Assembly: GCA_963930645.1 (NCBI GenBank)
Contig: OZ005660.1
Coordinates: forward strand, 243,044,836-243,108,835
Source: Salticus scenicus
Taxonomy: Eukaryota > Arthropoda > Arachnida > Araneae > Salticidae
Direction of reading: 5' to 3'
Length of the DNA stretch: 64,000 nt
Below the pieces are notes generated by a model, which searched no databases, was not told the DNA's origin, and saw only the letters and a list, made by a program, of their open reading frames with translations. Shown piece by piece: positions 34,746 to 46,435 of the stretch. The position numbers were made by a program, and so were the translations under genes. How positions within the stretch are numbered: position 1 is the first letter of the stretch; each line of letters begins with the position of its first letter.

Positions 34746-36080
34746 ATTTTCATTTCAGATTTATAAATTGAGCGATATTAGGTTTGTTCAATAAAATATA
34801 TAGTCAGACGAAAATTCTTATGTTTTTTTATACTTTTTTGCAGATTTGAAATCATTCAACTGAGTTTACTTGGTGTACATTTTTTTCGTGAATTCATCAT
34901 TTTGAGAATGTTGAAACTTCAAATAGTTTTGAATGCTTAATGAAACCTACAAAAGAAAAAAAAAAAAAAGTTTGTAATGGATTTTGAATTTTATTAATAG
35001 TTTTTGGTTTGTTTGTTTGGTTGGTTATGATTAACGTCGCACTAGTATTGCGCAATGGGTAATTAATTAGTTTTTGGGAAAAATATTAAAAAGTACATAT
35101 TTTTGTAAGCATTTGCGAAATAAATAAATAAATAATAATAAACATGACTTTTGTCATAGTTTTAGTTTTAATATTTTTCTTTTAAAGATATTGCAAAATC
35201 CATCCTTAATTAAAGGCGACCAAAGTTTTAAAATCCAATTTAAGGACAAATCATCGCAGCCTCCTCAAATGAAGGGCCATTCGAGGACAGAGCTAAATTA
35301 TGCTTTAAATTAAGGACATTTGAGAACAAATTTGTAAATTCGAGAACATTTGTCCTCAAATGATTTTCAAATTGCAGAGGACACAGGTCGAAATTCGAGA
35401 ACTGACCTCATGATTCAGGGACGTTTGGTAACCTCATCCCTAATTCTTTTAAGTGACTTAGTTCTATTAAGCATCCAAAAATGCATAAAGTATTTTCTTA
35501 AATGTTTGTAAAAGTTTTAGCATTTTAAAAATCATGAATTCATGAAAAAAGAAAACTGAGAAAATGTAATTTAAAGATATCAAATATATAAAAATATCGA
35601 AAGTCAAAGTTGTCTGAACATATATTTTATTGAACAAACCTAATGTAGTTTAATTTGTAAATGTTAAAGAGAAATATATTTTTATGAAATATTAAATAGA
35701 AATGTAAACTTTTTATGAAACCTTCAGTGGTGCTACGTGAAGAACCCGTTTGACGTACCGTCGCCGGAAGCTCAAGCCATTGTTATTCTATGAGAAATTT
35801 TAAATTCTTATAACTCATTAACTAATATATATATTTAAATTTTGCTTTCCCATTCAGGAAATTCACAACTGTTAAACTGATGGGCATTTTTTAAAACAGA
35901 TTGTTTAAATTTTAAATGTTTTACTTTGAAGTTATAAAATACGAATTTTCAGTACATGAAATTTTTCATCTTGCAGTTCTAAAAAAAAAAAAAAAAAAAA
36001 ATCCGTTTATAAAAAGACGTATGTCAGTTTAACAGTCGTGAATTTTCTGACAGTAGTGACAGCAGACTTTGAAAGTATGT
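34746..36080. other. Unassigned DNA with a motif and a minisatellite
   Basis: 35027-35060 carries TTAACGTCGCACTAGTATTG, the motif shared with 12260, 58127 and 59040. 35200-35425 has irregular repeats of RAGGACAWTTGAG-like words in both orientations. An A-tract is at 35981-36001. Confidence 0.45.
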
Positions 36081-36084
36081 ACAT

Positions 36085-36270
36085 TTGACATTAACCGGCT
36101 AATTCACCGATAACCTTCAACTACTAGTTCAACCCCAGGTGCAAAAACTCTAGGCTTGCGACTCAAAACCTGGGTTGAATATTTGTTATTCACCGTTAAC
36201 TTGCAAAGCTGGTTACTGAACCTGAAGGTTTTCAGGGTAGATTGAACTGCTGAAAGTTGATTGGTCGAAT
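36085..36270 (+). repeat. Module of AATTCACCG words, left copy
   Basis: CTAATTCACCGATAACCTTC, CCAGGTGCAAAAACTC, TTATTCACCGTTAACTTGC, and TGATTGGTCGAATGAAAGCA. The same words in the same order occur inverted at 41705-41960. Confidence 0.55.
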
Positions 36271-36799
36271 GAAAGCACGTGATTTAATACCCATAAGAAG
36301 ACACTTCGCGCGTGTTTAAGATTTGTTTTTCTTTATTTCATGGATCCGAAACGTTTATATATAGATACATACTTGCCAACCATTCATTATGAACCGTACA
36401 ATTTTTAGTACCCGCCTTTTTTTTCACACCAATAATTTTTTAGAGTAATTTCAGTCTTATTTAATCGTAACAACATTTGGAGAGAATAACTCTAAAAATA
36501 TAGTGGTGTAAGAAAAGGGGCGTTTTTTCAAGGGGCGTTAACAATTGTACGGTTATTAATGAGATGGTTGGCAAGTATGTAGATATTGTAAAAAAAAAAA
36601 ACTATTTATTATTTCATAAGAAATAAAACAATTTGTAATAGTAATGGTGAACCAAAATGAAAATTTTGTATATTTAAGAACATTGCTTTTCTTGTGAATA
36701 AGTTGGAAATTAATGAGTATTTTTTAAAAGAAATCATAAAAATATTTTAAACGAATTTTTGAAACGTATATTTTGATATATTTAAAACAATGCTATCGG

Positions 36800-36830
<31 letters not shown>

Positions 36831-37243
36831 AAAAAATAAATGAATAATTCAGATCAAATGCGCTTTTAGGATGTCTGTAGGAACCATTTTAGCGATTTTC
36901 TTTTTCTTCAAAATTAAGTTACAAGATATGAAATCATGTGTACTCACCATGGAAAATAATTTTATTGATTACAATTTTAATAAAAACAAATTGCACGGAA
37001 TAAAATTATATTGGAAAACACAGAAAAATGTCTTGTCAATAAATAAGTTTATCTTTTAATGTTTAAATGACAAAGGATATAAACTGTTAATTGAACAAAC
37101 ATTAGACAATATCTTATAATTTAATGGGTTGTGAGAAATAATTTATTTTTCTTAAAAAAAAAAAAAAAAAAAAAAAAATGTGAATCTTACATATTTAATG
37201 GGAATTTTTTATTCTCCCATCATGATGTTTTAAATTTAAAACA

Positions 37244-37276
<33 letters not shown>

Positions 37277-37630
37277 TAGAATTGCATAAAAAAAAAAAAA
37301 AAAAAAAAAAAATTGTAGATTTTCTATTCATATTATAAACGATAAAAAGATACATACATTCAAATTATTGAAATATTCGCGTTTAGCTAGCATGTTTAAT
37401 TTTTTAAAAGGAAGGGGGACGTTACGAAGCTTTTTATTATTATTATTATTATTACAGTTGTCAAATTAAGAAAATTTGCATACATATCTATTAAAATATA
37501 AGTGTTAATTGTATCTTCTTCAAAACTATTTAAATTAGAAAGTAAAACTTATATATATATATATATATGCGTGTGTGTAATCGTTCAATGCCTTGCTCAG
37601 TTTAAAAAAATTCCCTTTAATTTTAAATTA
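36271..37630. other. Low-complexity AT-rich DNA
   Basis: Long homopolymers (T 36800-36826, A 37154-37178, T 37246-37271, A 37288-37311), TTA repeat 37433-37454 and (AT)n near 37553. 36390-36575 contains a short inverted pair (CATACTTGCCAACC / GGTTGGCAAGTATG), probably a small foldback element. Confidence 0.5.
36366..36582. mobile_element. Small foldback MITE, about 0.2 kb
   Basis: ACATACTTGCCAACCATTCA near 36368 is mirrored by GGTTGGCAAGTATGTAG ending near 36580. CCGTACAATTTTTAGTACCCG is mirrored by AACAATTGTACGG. The centre is AT-rich. No coding sequence. Confidence 0.65.
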
Positions 37631-37631
37631 A

Positions 37632-37860
37632 AGCCCCAGTAGTAACCGAGTGGTTCTGCATTCAGAGCTGGTAGATGGGAAGTGCCAGGTTCGATCCCAG
37701 GTCCTGCTCGTCGACCTCGTTACTCTAAAATTTCCGTGGTTTTCTCCGAAACTAGTATGAATACAGGCCAGGACCCCTTAGAAAGATTCCTACGAAAGAC
37801 ACTCCACCTGCTGGCTTAGGAACCTAGAGTAGTTACAATCGGCATCAAAATCATCGAAGC
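37632..37860 (+). mobile_element. tRNA-like SINE, second family, full copy
   Basis: Head AGTAACCGAGTGGTTCTGC (A box) and CCAGGTTCGATCCCAGGT (B box); body TTTCCGTGGTTTTCTCCGAA, GGCCAGGACCCCTTAGA and AGGAACCTAGAGTAGT. Matches 42173-42395, 27700-27850 and (reverse) 59945-60165. Confidence 0.82.
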
Positions 37861-38591
37861 GTTAACAATAATTCGTAATTAAAAGATAAATACCTAAATC
37901 TGTTTTGTTAAGTAAATATTTCTCGAGTCATAATCTTAGTCCTTTGCTGTTTATAAAAAAGTAAGTTGATGATAAAAATTAGTAATCAAACTTAAAAAAA
38001 AAAGAAAGAAAGAAAAAAAAAAAAAGAGGGTGGATGTGTGCTTCCTTAATTTTATATCGCTATTGTTCAAATATATATCCCAAACGTATTTAGATATTGC
38101 TTTATGGATCCATTAAAAAGAAATATTTTATGTTTAAATAGTGAAATTTCATAAGAGTTCCAGGTTTTAAAAATATTTTTAATTAGGTTTTAAGTCTAAA
38201 TCAAAACAAAAACTATGATAGATACGCGGGTGTGTCAACAAGATGTCATTATTATTTTTATAAATTTTATTCCAGATCAGTGGTGTTAAAACCTGTTTAA
38301 AAATTAAAATAATATTTTTTATTTAAATATTTTTGAAAAAATTTCAATATTTTTTATATTGTATACGTATATATAGTACATACAAATTACTGAATACATG
38401 CAATATCACTTTCTATCGTAAACAGAAAACAATAACAAAAACACAGCGCAAACGAAATAAAACAATTTGCGTATGTGCACTCGGCTTTTGTTAACACAAA
38501 AGTGATTATTTTTAGAAATTTATTCTTCAGTCTTTAATAGACTATTTTTTGTTAATTAATGCTCTTGGTTTTTGTGATAAAAGCACCACAG

Positions 38592-38628
<37 letters not shown>
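37861..38628. other. AT-rich DNA ending in (TA)n
   Basis: No recognised feature; an A-rich stretch at 37990-38024 and a (TA)n microsatellite at 38593-38628, into which the next Tc1 element is inserted. Confidence 0.4.
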
Positions 38629-38631
<3 letters not shown>

Positions 38632-40301
38632 TAAGCGACAAAAAAAAAGCCGCACTGCAGAAAAAATGACTTATACCTTTTTTATTTGTAATAACTTTAA
38701 AATTAATGTTTGAAACAAATAAAACTGTCTTGTTTGCATAATACCAAAGGTACGAAATTATACCTATGTATATTTTCTAATTAATAATTCGCTTTATAGC
38801 ACTTTACAAAGTACTTTTTAAAAATCTGCATAAAACTTTCTTTTTGAACATAATGCAATAACTATACACTTTGCATTCTATTATGATTTATTATATGAAA
38901 TAAACAAGTTATATTTTAATATATGAAATAAAACTATTTATTTGTTAGATCTAAGCAATTTTTTGTTAAAAATATGTATTCTGCATTGGGTTAATTCCAC
39001 TTTTATATGGAATTACTGCATTAATGCGCAATGGCATAGTTTTATACAGTGTTTTAATATAAATCTCAGAAATTTCAATGTGCCAAATATCACAAATAAT
39101 TTTTTCTATTTCTCGCAGAGTTATAGGCTGCAAATTTCGAATCCTCTCCCCTCTCCCCCGCCTTTTTATAGACAAAACATTTTCGAGCGGATCGCGATTT
39201 TGACCATTTCCATGTCTGGTCAAGAAGAAATTTTACTATATCCTTTGTGGTATTTAACTTAAAGTGAAAAATACTTGCAGAATTATAGGTTCTCATGGGA
39301 ATGTATAAGAAATTTTGACAATTTGAAGTGAATAAACTTACCACAGACGCCGTGTAGTAAGGTGCCTTATTATCTTCAAATGCTGCTTACGGAAATGTCT
39401 AAGATACCTCCAAAATTGTCGGTCAGGCACCACTTTTATGCAGATTGTGTTTTATTTCGAGTTAATTGATCCCTTCAGCATAAACATTTCCCCGAGTGTT
39501 TGAAAAGTTATGCACCTCCGTACCATAATGTACGGAGAATGTGTCACTGTTTTAAAAGTGCGATTTTCATTAAGTCGGTCACATTTTCGTCTTCATTCTA
39601 GCTTTTTTCAACTGCACGAAATAAAGAAAACTTGATTCATCAGAGAAAACCAGTTCAGCCTAATAATTAACTGATAATGTTTTTAAATTTTGGTCAACTA
39701 AAGTATTGTTTTTTCTAATTCTTTTCCTTAATAATGGCTTTTTTCGCAGATCTTCCGTTCTTTAACCAGCTTTGTTTAATTGTTCCCGCATTGTTTTTGA
39801 AGAAAGTTATTTACTATACACTTCTTTAAAATCTCTTTTAAATTCTGAACATGATACAAATCGATTTTTTAAACATTCGCATTTTAACTTGCGGTTATCT
39901 TGCTTGGATGAGCAACATGACCGCCTAAAGCCAAATTCCCAGTTTTAACGGCCAAAAAAATTTATATTTTGATAAAATTCATTTTACCAATATTTAGTTA
40001 GCATTTAATTATTTTGCCATCTCACGAATTAAAATATTTTTTGATTTTTATTTAAAAATTAATACTTTTTGTGGCATCGTTAACTGCCTTATTCTTACCA
40101 TTTTTGAAATAAATTCTAAAATTACAATTTTCCTGACAATTGCATTTTGTTTTTAACACTAGACTCAAAGCTAAAGTGTATGTGGAGGACAACATAGTAA
40201 AATCTGTTCGAAAATTTGCTTTTTAAACGATAAAATTGGCGGTTGTAGAAGGCGAAAAGGAAAACATCCAAGTGCGGCTTTTTTTTTTTTGTCACTTAGT
40301 G
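38629..40301 (-). mobile_element. Tc1-like transposon, 1673 bp
   Basis: Inverted termini CACTAAGCGACAAAAAAAAA / (reverse end) CACTAAGTGACAAAAAAAAA, both continuing into GCCGCACT, with TA outside each end. Transposase relics run on the minus strand. A related, partial copy is at 48620-49875. Confidence 0.88.
38966..39223 (-). pseudogene. Tc1-like transposase C-terminal frame
   Basis: The minus-strand 85-codon frame reads NGQNRDPLENVLSIKRR near its start, the Tc1 SPDLNPIENVWSxxKR block. It ends with the IKTLYKTMPLRINAVI block (Tc1: LxxSMPRRxxAVI). The sister copy near 49400-49450 gives NSPNLNSLENV. The rest of the transposase upstream (39224-40250) is broken by stops. Confidence 0.75.
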
Positions 40302-40474
40302 TATATATATATATTATACGCAATGTTGCATGTATTAGCAATTCCCTAATATCTCTTATTACTAACAAGGAAAATATGAATATTTAATTTAAATGTTGAA
40401 ACCCCCCCCCCCCCTTTTCTGAATGAAATAAAATAATAATCATAATCATAATAAAATGCTTATATTTTGATATG

Positions 40475-40547
<73 letters not shown>

Positions 40548-41257
40548 CATTTAAATTTAATTATAGTTATTATATACCAGAAGCTACAATTTGTAACTAA
40601 TTTAATTTTCCGCCCATAAATTATTATTATCGCTTCAAATATTTCGCTAGAGTAAGAGCACGTACACTAATAATAAAATAAATAAATAAAAATGCTTAAG
40701 TTAATTTGATAATGTATAATTATTATTATTATTATTATTGTTGTTGTTATTAATTTAATTTAACAAAAATGGAACTTTCTTCTACTTCTCTCTCTCTCTT
40801 TTTTCCCCTCTTCTTTCTGTTAGTTTAAATAAAATAATTTTAAAATAAAATGTTTGATCATTTTTCTGCTTTTGAAAAGTTATTAAACAGAAATTAAACT
40901 TTAAACTGAAATATTTTTTCTTTATTATTTATTTCTTTATTCTTAATTTAATCTCTTGTTATTGTGTATATATGTATTATTTAACTTACTAATTTTTTTC
41001 TACTTCATTATTCATTAAATTAAACTTTTTTGTTTTAATTAAATTAAAAAAATATTTAAAAAAAGCAATTAAATTTTAAAACTAAAATGCTTACTTTTGA
41101 AATATTTACTTGAATTTATACTGAAATAAAAGTTAAATTCAACTAATAATGAAGTAGAAATTAATTGCTGAATTAAAACTTACAACTGGCAAATTGTTTA
41201 TTTTAAACTTCTTTTTTCCAGACTTATAAAAAAATAAAAAAATAAAAATCTAAATAG
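40302..41257. other. Low-complexity AT-rich DNA
   Basis: (TA)n microsatellite 40471-40545, C-run near 40403, ATT repeat 40718-40740, CT run near 40788. No gene signal. Confidence 0.5.
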
Positions 41258-41345
41258 GACGTAACGGGGTTTGAACCCGGGTACTGTTGATCTAAATTGA
41301 AATGCTCTGCGTCCAAGCCACTAGGAGGAGACGAATAGCGGTGTC
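41258..41345 (-). mobile_element. tRNA-like sequence, probable SINE head
   Basis: Reverse strand: CTAGTGGCTTGGACGCAGAG (A-box region) and CCCGGGTTCAAACCCCGTTA (B box with paired T-stem), followed on that strand by an A/T-rich tail. The anticodon arm does not fold as a normal tRNA. Confidence 0.5.
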
Positions 41346-41704
41346 CTTATGTTATTTATAACAGAGTCCTTAAATGAGCATTTTTACAATTATTTTATTA
41401 TGAATGATGAATTCACATGATTTAACTAAGAATTTATAGCTCTGAGGACGTCAAAATCGATTATTTTCAGAAAGTTATTCTTTAGTCTTTAATTTTAGGG
41501 TTATTTTTGTTTTATTGTTTTAAGGTAAAAGCAACAGACCAATCGTCACTGGTAAACTTCCTAATCAAATATTTTTAAAACAATTTATTAAACGTATATA
41601 GTGTTCACACAAAAAAATTATAATTTTGAAAGTTCTTTTCAAAAAAGTATAACTTATAAGCATCATTTTTATTTTTTAAATCACAAGATTTTATTAAAAA
41701 ATGG

Positions 41705-41960
41705 CTGACAATATCTGAGCGTATTCACTTTCGACCATTCACGCACTGTGATTGGTCAGATAGTATTCGAAGCTGAAACTCGCATCTCTACCTACGTCTA
41801 ACCTGCCGTTTGAGGTAGGTTGAGTTTATGCACCTGGGTTACGTTTTAAGCGGCGCTACCACAGAGGCGAGTTAACGGTGAATAGAATTTCCTTCTGAAC
41901 CTGTGGTTTACTGATAAACCAGCGGTGGAGGTTGACGGTGAATTGGGCGGTAATTTGACA
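41705..41960 (-). repeat. Module of AATTCACCG words, inverted right copy
   Basis: Reverse-oriented AATTCACCGTCAACCTCC, ATTCACCGTTAACTCGCC, CCAGGTGCATAAACTC and TGACCAATCACAG, matching 36085-36270. It is either the other end of one 5.9-kb element or an independent copy. Confidence 0.55.
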
Positions 41961-42172
41961 GCTATGAGACCTGTAGTTACAATGACTCTTGTCTCGATTG
42001 ATCCATATTACAGAAATTTACATTAAAAAGTGCACAAGAATTTCTTAGAATAAAATAATATTCTTTATGCTCAAACTTCATGGTGTATAATTTATGAAAC
42101 ATTTCGTTAACATAAATAAATAATTAACTACATACGAATTAATATTAATATTTCATAATAAACCTATATATT

Positions 42173-42395
42173 GCCTGATCAGTAGTCGAGCGGTTCTGCA
42201 CTAAAATGTAGTAGCTGGAAAGTGCCAGGTTCGATTCCAGACTAGATGTATTGATCTAGACTTTCGTAGTTTTCCGTGGTTTTCTTTGAATCTTGCCTAA
42301 ATACGTGCTGGGACACCTTAGACAGGCCCCAAGAGATTGCATTCACTTTTAGGTCTAGGACCTTAATGTAATTAATCGGCTTTGAGCCCCACAAC
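42173..42395 (+). mobile_element. tRNA-like SINE, second family, full copy
   Basis: AGTAGTCGAGCGGTTCTGC and GCCAGGTTCGATTCCAGAC in the head, then TTTTCCGTGGTTTTCTTTGA and TAGGACCTTAATGTAAT. Same order as 37632. Confidence 0.82.
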
Positions 42396-42867
42396 AACAT
42401 AAGCTTATATAATAAACTATTTATCTTAGATTTTTTTTTTTTTTTGGGGGGGGAGGGGGGCGAGGGTCAGAATATAAAAGGTATGAATTTAATGGTTAAA
42501 TTTTGTCATAAATTTTGACGATTTACCTGATGCTAGAACAAAAGTAATATAAATAGTAAATAAATAAATAAAAAGTTGATTTTTTTAAAAATTATTATTA
42601 TTAATTGTTTAAAGGGTTACGTAGTTTTCGAAGGCCAAAAAAAAAAACATTATTTCTCTGTATTTTTTATATATATACATATATATATAATAAATAAATA
42701 TATTTATGCAAAATTTTGAGCATGTAAAAGAGCTACATTTAAAAGAATTTTAAGAAAATTAAAAAAAAAAAAAAAAAAAAACTGAAAATTCAGAATCACA
42801 TCGTATGCAAAAAGGTGTATTCGGGAGCATCTTCTTTTCAAAGTTAAACGACCATTGATTTTATTTC
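42396..42867. other. Low-complexity DNA
   Basis: T/G homopolymers near 42431-42460, AT and ATA microsatellites, A-tract near 42762. No recognised feature. Confidence 0.4.
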
Positions 42868-45001
42868 ACACTAGCAGGCTACGCCCGCTTCGCTGGTCAC
42901 TATTTTTTAATGAATCACAATAATTAATGAATTCTCAAAATTGCATTAATTTTTATCATGCGATAAAAAAAAGAGAAAAAAAAATCTGATCGGGAAAAAT
43001 GTCGCACCGGGTCCCCACTGCCTTCGGCAGCGTAGACCCGTGCGCTGCGCGCACGTATTCCTTCACCATCCTTATGACTTCTCAAAATTCCATGTTATTT
43101 CTCATAAACTTTCATTCTTAAGAAAATGAATTAAAAAATATATCATTTAGCATCGGGTAAAACTCACACCGGAACCCCACTGCCATCGGCAGCGCAGACC
43201 CATGCGCGCTGCCCGCGCACGTGCGAGTATATACGTGCGCTGTACACGCATATTCCTTCTCAACTCAAACTTTTATTATTAAGAAAATAAAATTAAGAAA
43301 TATATATTTTATCATCGGGTAAAAACTCGCATCGGGTCCCAAACCCATGCGTGCTGCGTGCGCACGGGTTCAGGTATACGTGCGTTGCGCGCACATATTC
43401 CTTCTGAAATCAAACTTTTATTCTTAATAAAAGAAAATTAAAAAAATCATTTCTCATCAGGTAAAATGTCTGGCCGGGTCCCCACTGCCTTCGGCAACGC
43501 AGTCTCGTGCGCGCAGCGCGCGCCTATTCCTTCCCCACTTTTCCACCCTTCCTAATTAACTTACATATACCAATTTTGAACTGTCTAACTCAATTAGCTG
43601 AGATGCAAAAGAAAACCTGATCAGGACACCTTAAAATTGTAAATCAGGGGAAATCTCGAATTCCACTTTCGATAATATAAAAGAACTTTAAAATATCTTT
43701 CGAATGATGTATTAGAAATAATTTAATCGTAATTAGAATTTGAAATATTGAAATTTAAAAAGATTACAGCACCATCTGGCGGTAGAAATTTCTGTAATCT
43801 ATTGTTCCATTCCATATCAACAAAGCTTTCAAATGATGTATTACTTATGAAATTACTTTAATTAGTAGCTAAGATACAAAAGAAAACCTAATCAGGACTC
43901 CTCAAAACGTGTAAATCGGGTGAAATCTTGAATTCCACTTTCGATAATATAAAAGTACTTTAAAATATCTTTCGAGAGATGTTTCAAAGATAATTTAATC
44001 ATAATTAGAATTTGAAATATTGGAATTTTAAGATATTACAGCGCCATCTGGCGGTAGAAATTTCTGTAATCTTCTGTTCGACTCCAAATCAACAAAGCTT
44101 TCAAATGATGTATTACTTATGAAATTATTTTAATTAGTAGGTGAGATACAAAAGATAATCGATTCAGGATCCCTCAAAACGTGTAAATCGGGTAAAATCT
44201 CGAATTTCACTTATCATGTATTACTTATAAAATTATTTTAATTAGTAGCTGAGACACAAAAGAAAACCTAATGAGGACATTCTAAAACATGTAATCGCGT
44301 ATGTGAAATTTCTAATTCCATTATCTACGGTTGTCGGTTAATGGAAGTAAAAAGAAAAATAAATATTTTTTAGGTGCCCAAAACCTGTATGGTATATACC
44401 ACGGTACTCGGGTAATGGAAGTAAAAAGAAAAATAAAAAGTATTTTTTTAGTACCTTCAAATGTATTTCGTTGCTATGGAAACTCCTATCGTCTATGTAA
44501 AGATATATTACGTGTTAGAATAAAATTTAATTTGCAATTAAAATGTAACTGCTTTGTTTATTAACCCAAATTGATGAAATTTGAACTGCATGTGTGTTTT
44601 GTGCTGCATAGGTTGTATATTAAGTGTTGTGTGAGAAAAAGAAAATTTGAAGCATTTTGAAATTTGCAATTTTTAACCCCAGTTCAAGATCATGTGACAT
44701 TAATGACTTCCACACGTTTTGTTTCCGTTCGAGACAGCTGTTAAAATCGTCTGCTGATAGAATGCCTCTTTTGCAATAAGCCCTGGATTTTTGTTCATTT
44801 TTCGATCAACATGCGTCAACGTTTTAATTCATATCTCCGAAACTAATTAAAATTTTTAAATTCTGTCTTCAGGAGCCCCTCGGGAAGGCTCCTGAGTATC
44901 CGTATGTATATTTTTGTACTTCTGCGTTCAGTAGGGGCTGAACGTATAAAAGAACAGACAGACAGACAGACAGACAAACCTTTTCTTTTATTATTATAGA
45001 T
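42868..45001 (+). mobile_element. 2.1-kb interspersed element with two internal tandem arrays
   Basis: Starts CACTAGCAGGCTACGCCCGC and ends in (CAGA)n plus CCTTTTCTTTTATTATTATA. The first array (42985-43540) has about four units of roughly 150 bp with TCGGGTAAAA, CCCCACTGCC(T/A)TCGGCA and GTGCGCNGCGCGCAC palindromes. The second (43590-44260) has 2-3 units of about 250 bp with AAAACGTGTAAATCGGGT and GCGCCATCTGGCGGTAGAA. No coding sequence. Class not determined. Confidence 0.6.
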
Positions 45002-45880
45002 AAACCAATTACTGCCTTTTTTACACTGTTTGTAGAATCAAATAACTATTAATAGACGTAAAAAAAAACATCCTTCTTTCAATAGTTTCCATGATTCCTC
45101 ATATACAGTTTTACATTCCTTATATGACCTCTTTATTATATCCTGTCTTAGATTTACTTGTATGAAGAATTCAAATGTGGATAGTTAGTAACGGCATTTG
45201 ACATAGCGTAACTTATAAGGCCTAGTACAAACTAAGGTTCTTATACATATGAGCAAACGCATCAGGTATTTTCTTACCTGAGGTTTGTTACATGTACCCA
45301 AAGTCTTCCACTGATAACCAAAAGGCGGCCGTTACTTCTATCATCGTGAGTTATTTGGAGGTACTCCTTTTATTATTTTTCATAGTTTCAGCTTAGTAAA
45401 TTATGATATGGGAATTTGTTTAGCGATAAACTGTTATAATCCCTCAAAATATAACAGTTTATCGCTAACATAACAGTTTATAGAACATAAAATGTTCAGA
45501 AAATAATTTAAGAATAATAAAATACTAATATTACTTTTATTTACTGATAGTCTTCATTGTATTTCCGACATATGTAAATGTAAAAAAAAAAAAAAAAAAA
45601 AAAATCGGAGAAAGAAAACGAAAAGTGTGTTATTTATATTAATAACCATAAATTAATTTAAGAAGTCATTTCATTATTATGTGTTTGTATTTTGGCTATG
45701 TTTTATGCAATCGACATAATTGTTTTGTTCCTGTGTCGTAAATTACATTTATTTTATTTTTCTAAATGAATGATACATGCTAGAACTAGCAGAAAAAAAA
45801 AATAATTAAATAAAAGCTTTTGCTTTTAATAGCTAAGCATACTTTTTTCCCGAAAAGTTACGATTTGTGTTAGAAACAAA
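45002..45880. other. Unassigned DNA with a perfect hairpin
   Basis: Besides the hairpin at 45420-45468 there is an A-tract at 45581-45604 and no recognised feature. 45225-45350 is less AT-rich, without recognisable coding content. Confidence 0.4.
45420..45468. repeat. Perfect 19-bp inverted repeat, 11-base loop
   Basis: TTAGCGATAAACTGTTATA is followed after 11 bases by its exact reverse complement. A further partial copy, AACATAACAGTTTATA, follows at once (45467-45482). Confidence 0.85.
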
Positions 45881-46435
45881 TACATCTTATCCCCAGTACA
45901 TCTACAGGATATCCTGAAGATGAAAGGACATCTTGATAATATACTGTGGAAAAAAGAGGTTGTTAGGAATATTATTCTTTCTTATTGCTGTTGACCGACC
46001 AAGATCAAGATACCTTAAAATCGCTATGAAGCGATAAGGACGTCAAGTGGGAATGCTGTCCTCTTCCGGGGCAACGAAATGGCTGCGATGTTCTGACCTA
46101 TATAATTTATTTAAGGTGCTCTAATTTGGGCTATTTTCATACTGTAGTGAAAACTTATCCACTTTCTTGCGTGAGAAAGTAGTTTGCAAAGAAATAGCAA
46201 GTACTAGTTGAAGAATATTTTTTATTCAATATAACGTCTCGAATCAATACAACAAAAGTGTGATGAAAACGAATGTTCTTGATACAGTGAAATAGTACTA
46301 TTATTTCATCGAACATTCTGGTAGCAATCCAATGGAGCTGTCACTCGTACTACACTAGTCACTATTTGATGAAAATTCTGGAACTTTCCAAAAAAACAGT
46401 CACCTGTTTAACAAGAGTAAAGTAAAACTAGTATG
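45881..46435. other. GGATATCC patch and unassigned DNA
   Basis: 45885-45960 has ACAGGATATCCTGAAGATG and AAGGACATCTTGA, resembling the word cluster at 32.4 kb. The remainder shows nothing recognisable. Confidence 0.35.

Noticed and set aside
38942..39262. 106-codon plus-strand frame
   Set aside because: Antisense of the Tc1 transposase relic at 38966-39223.
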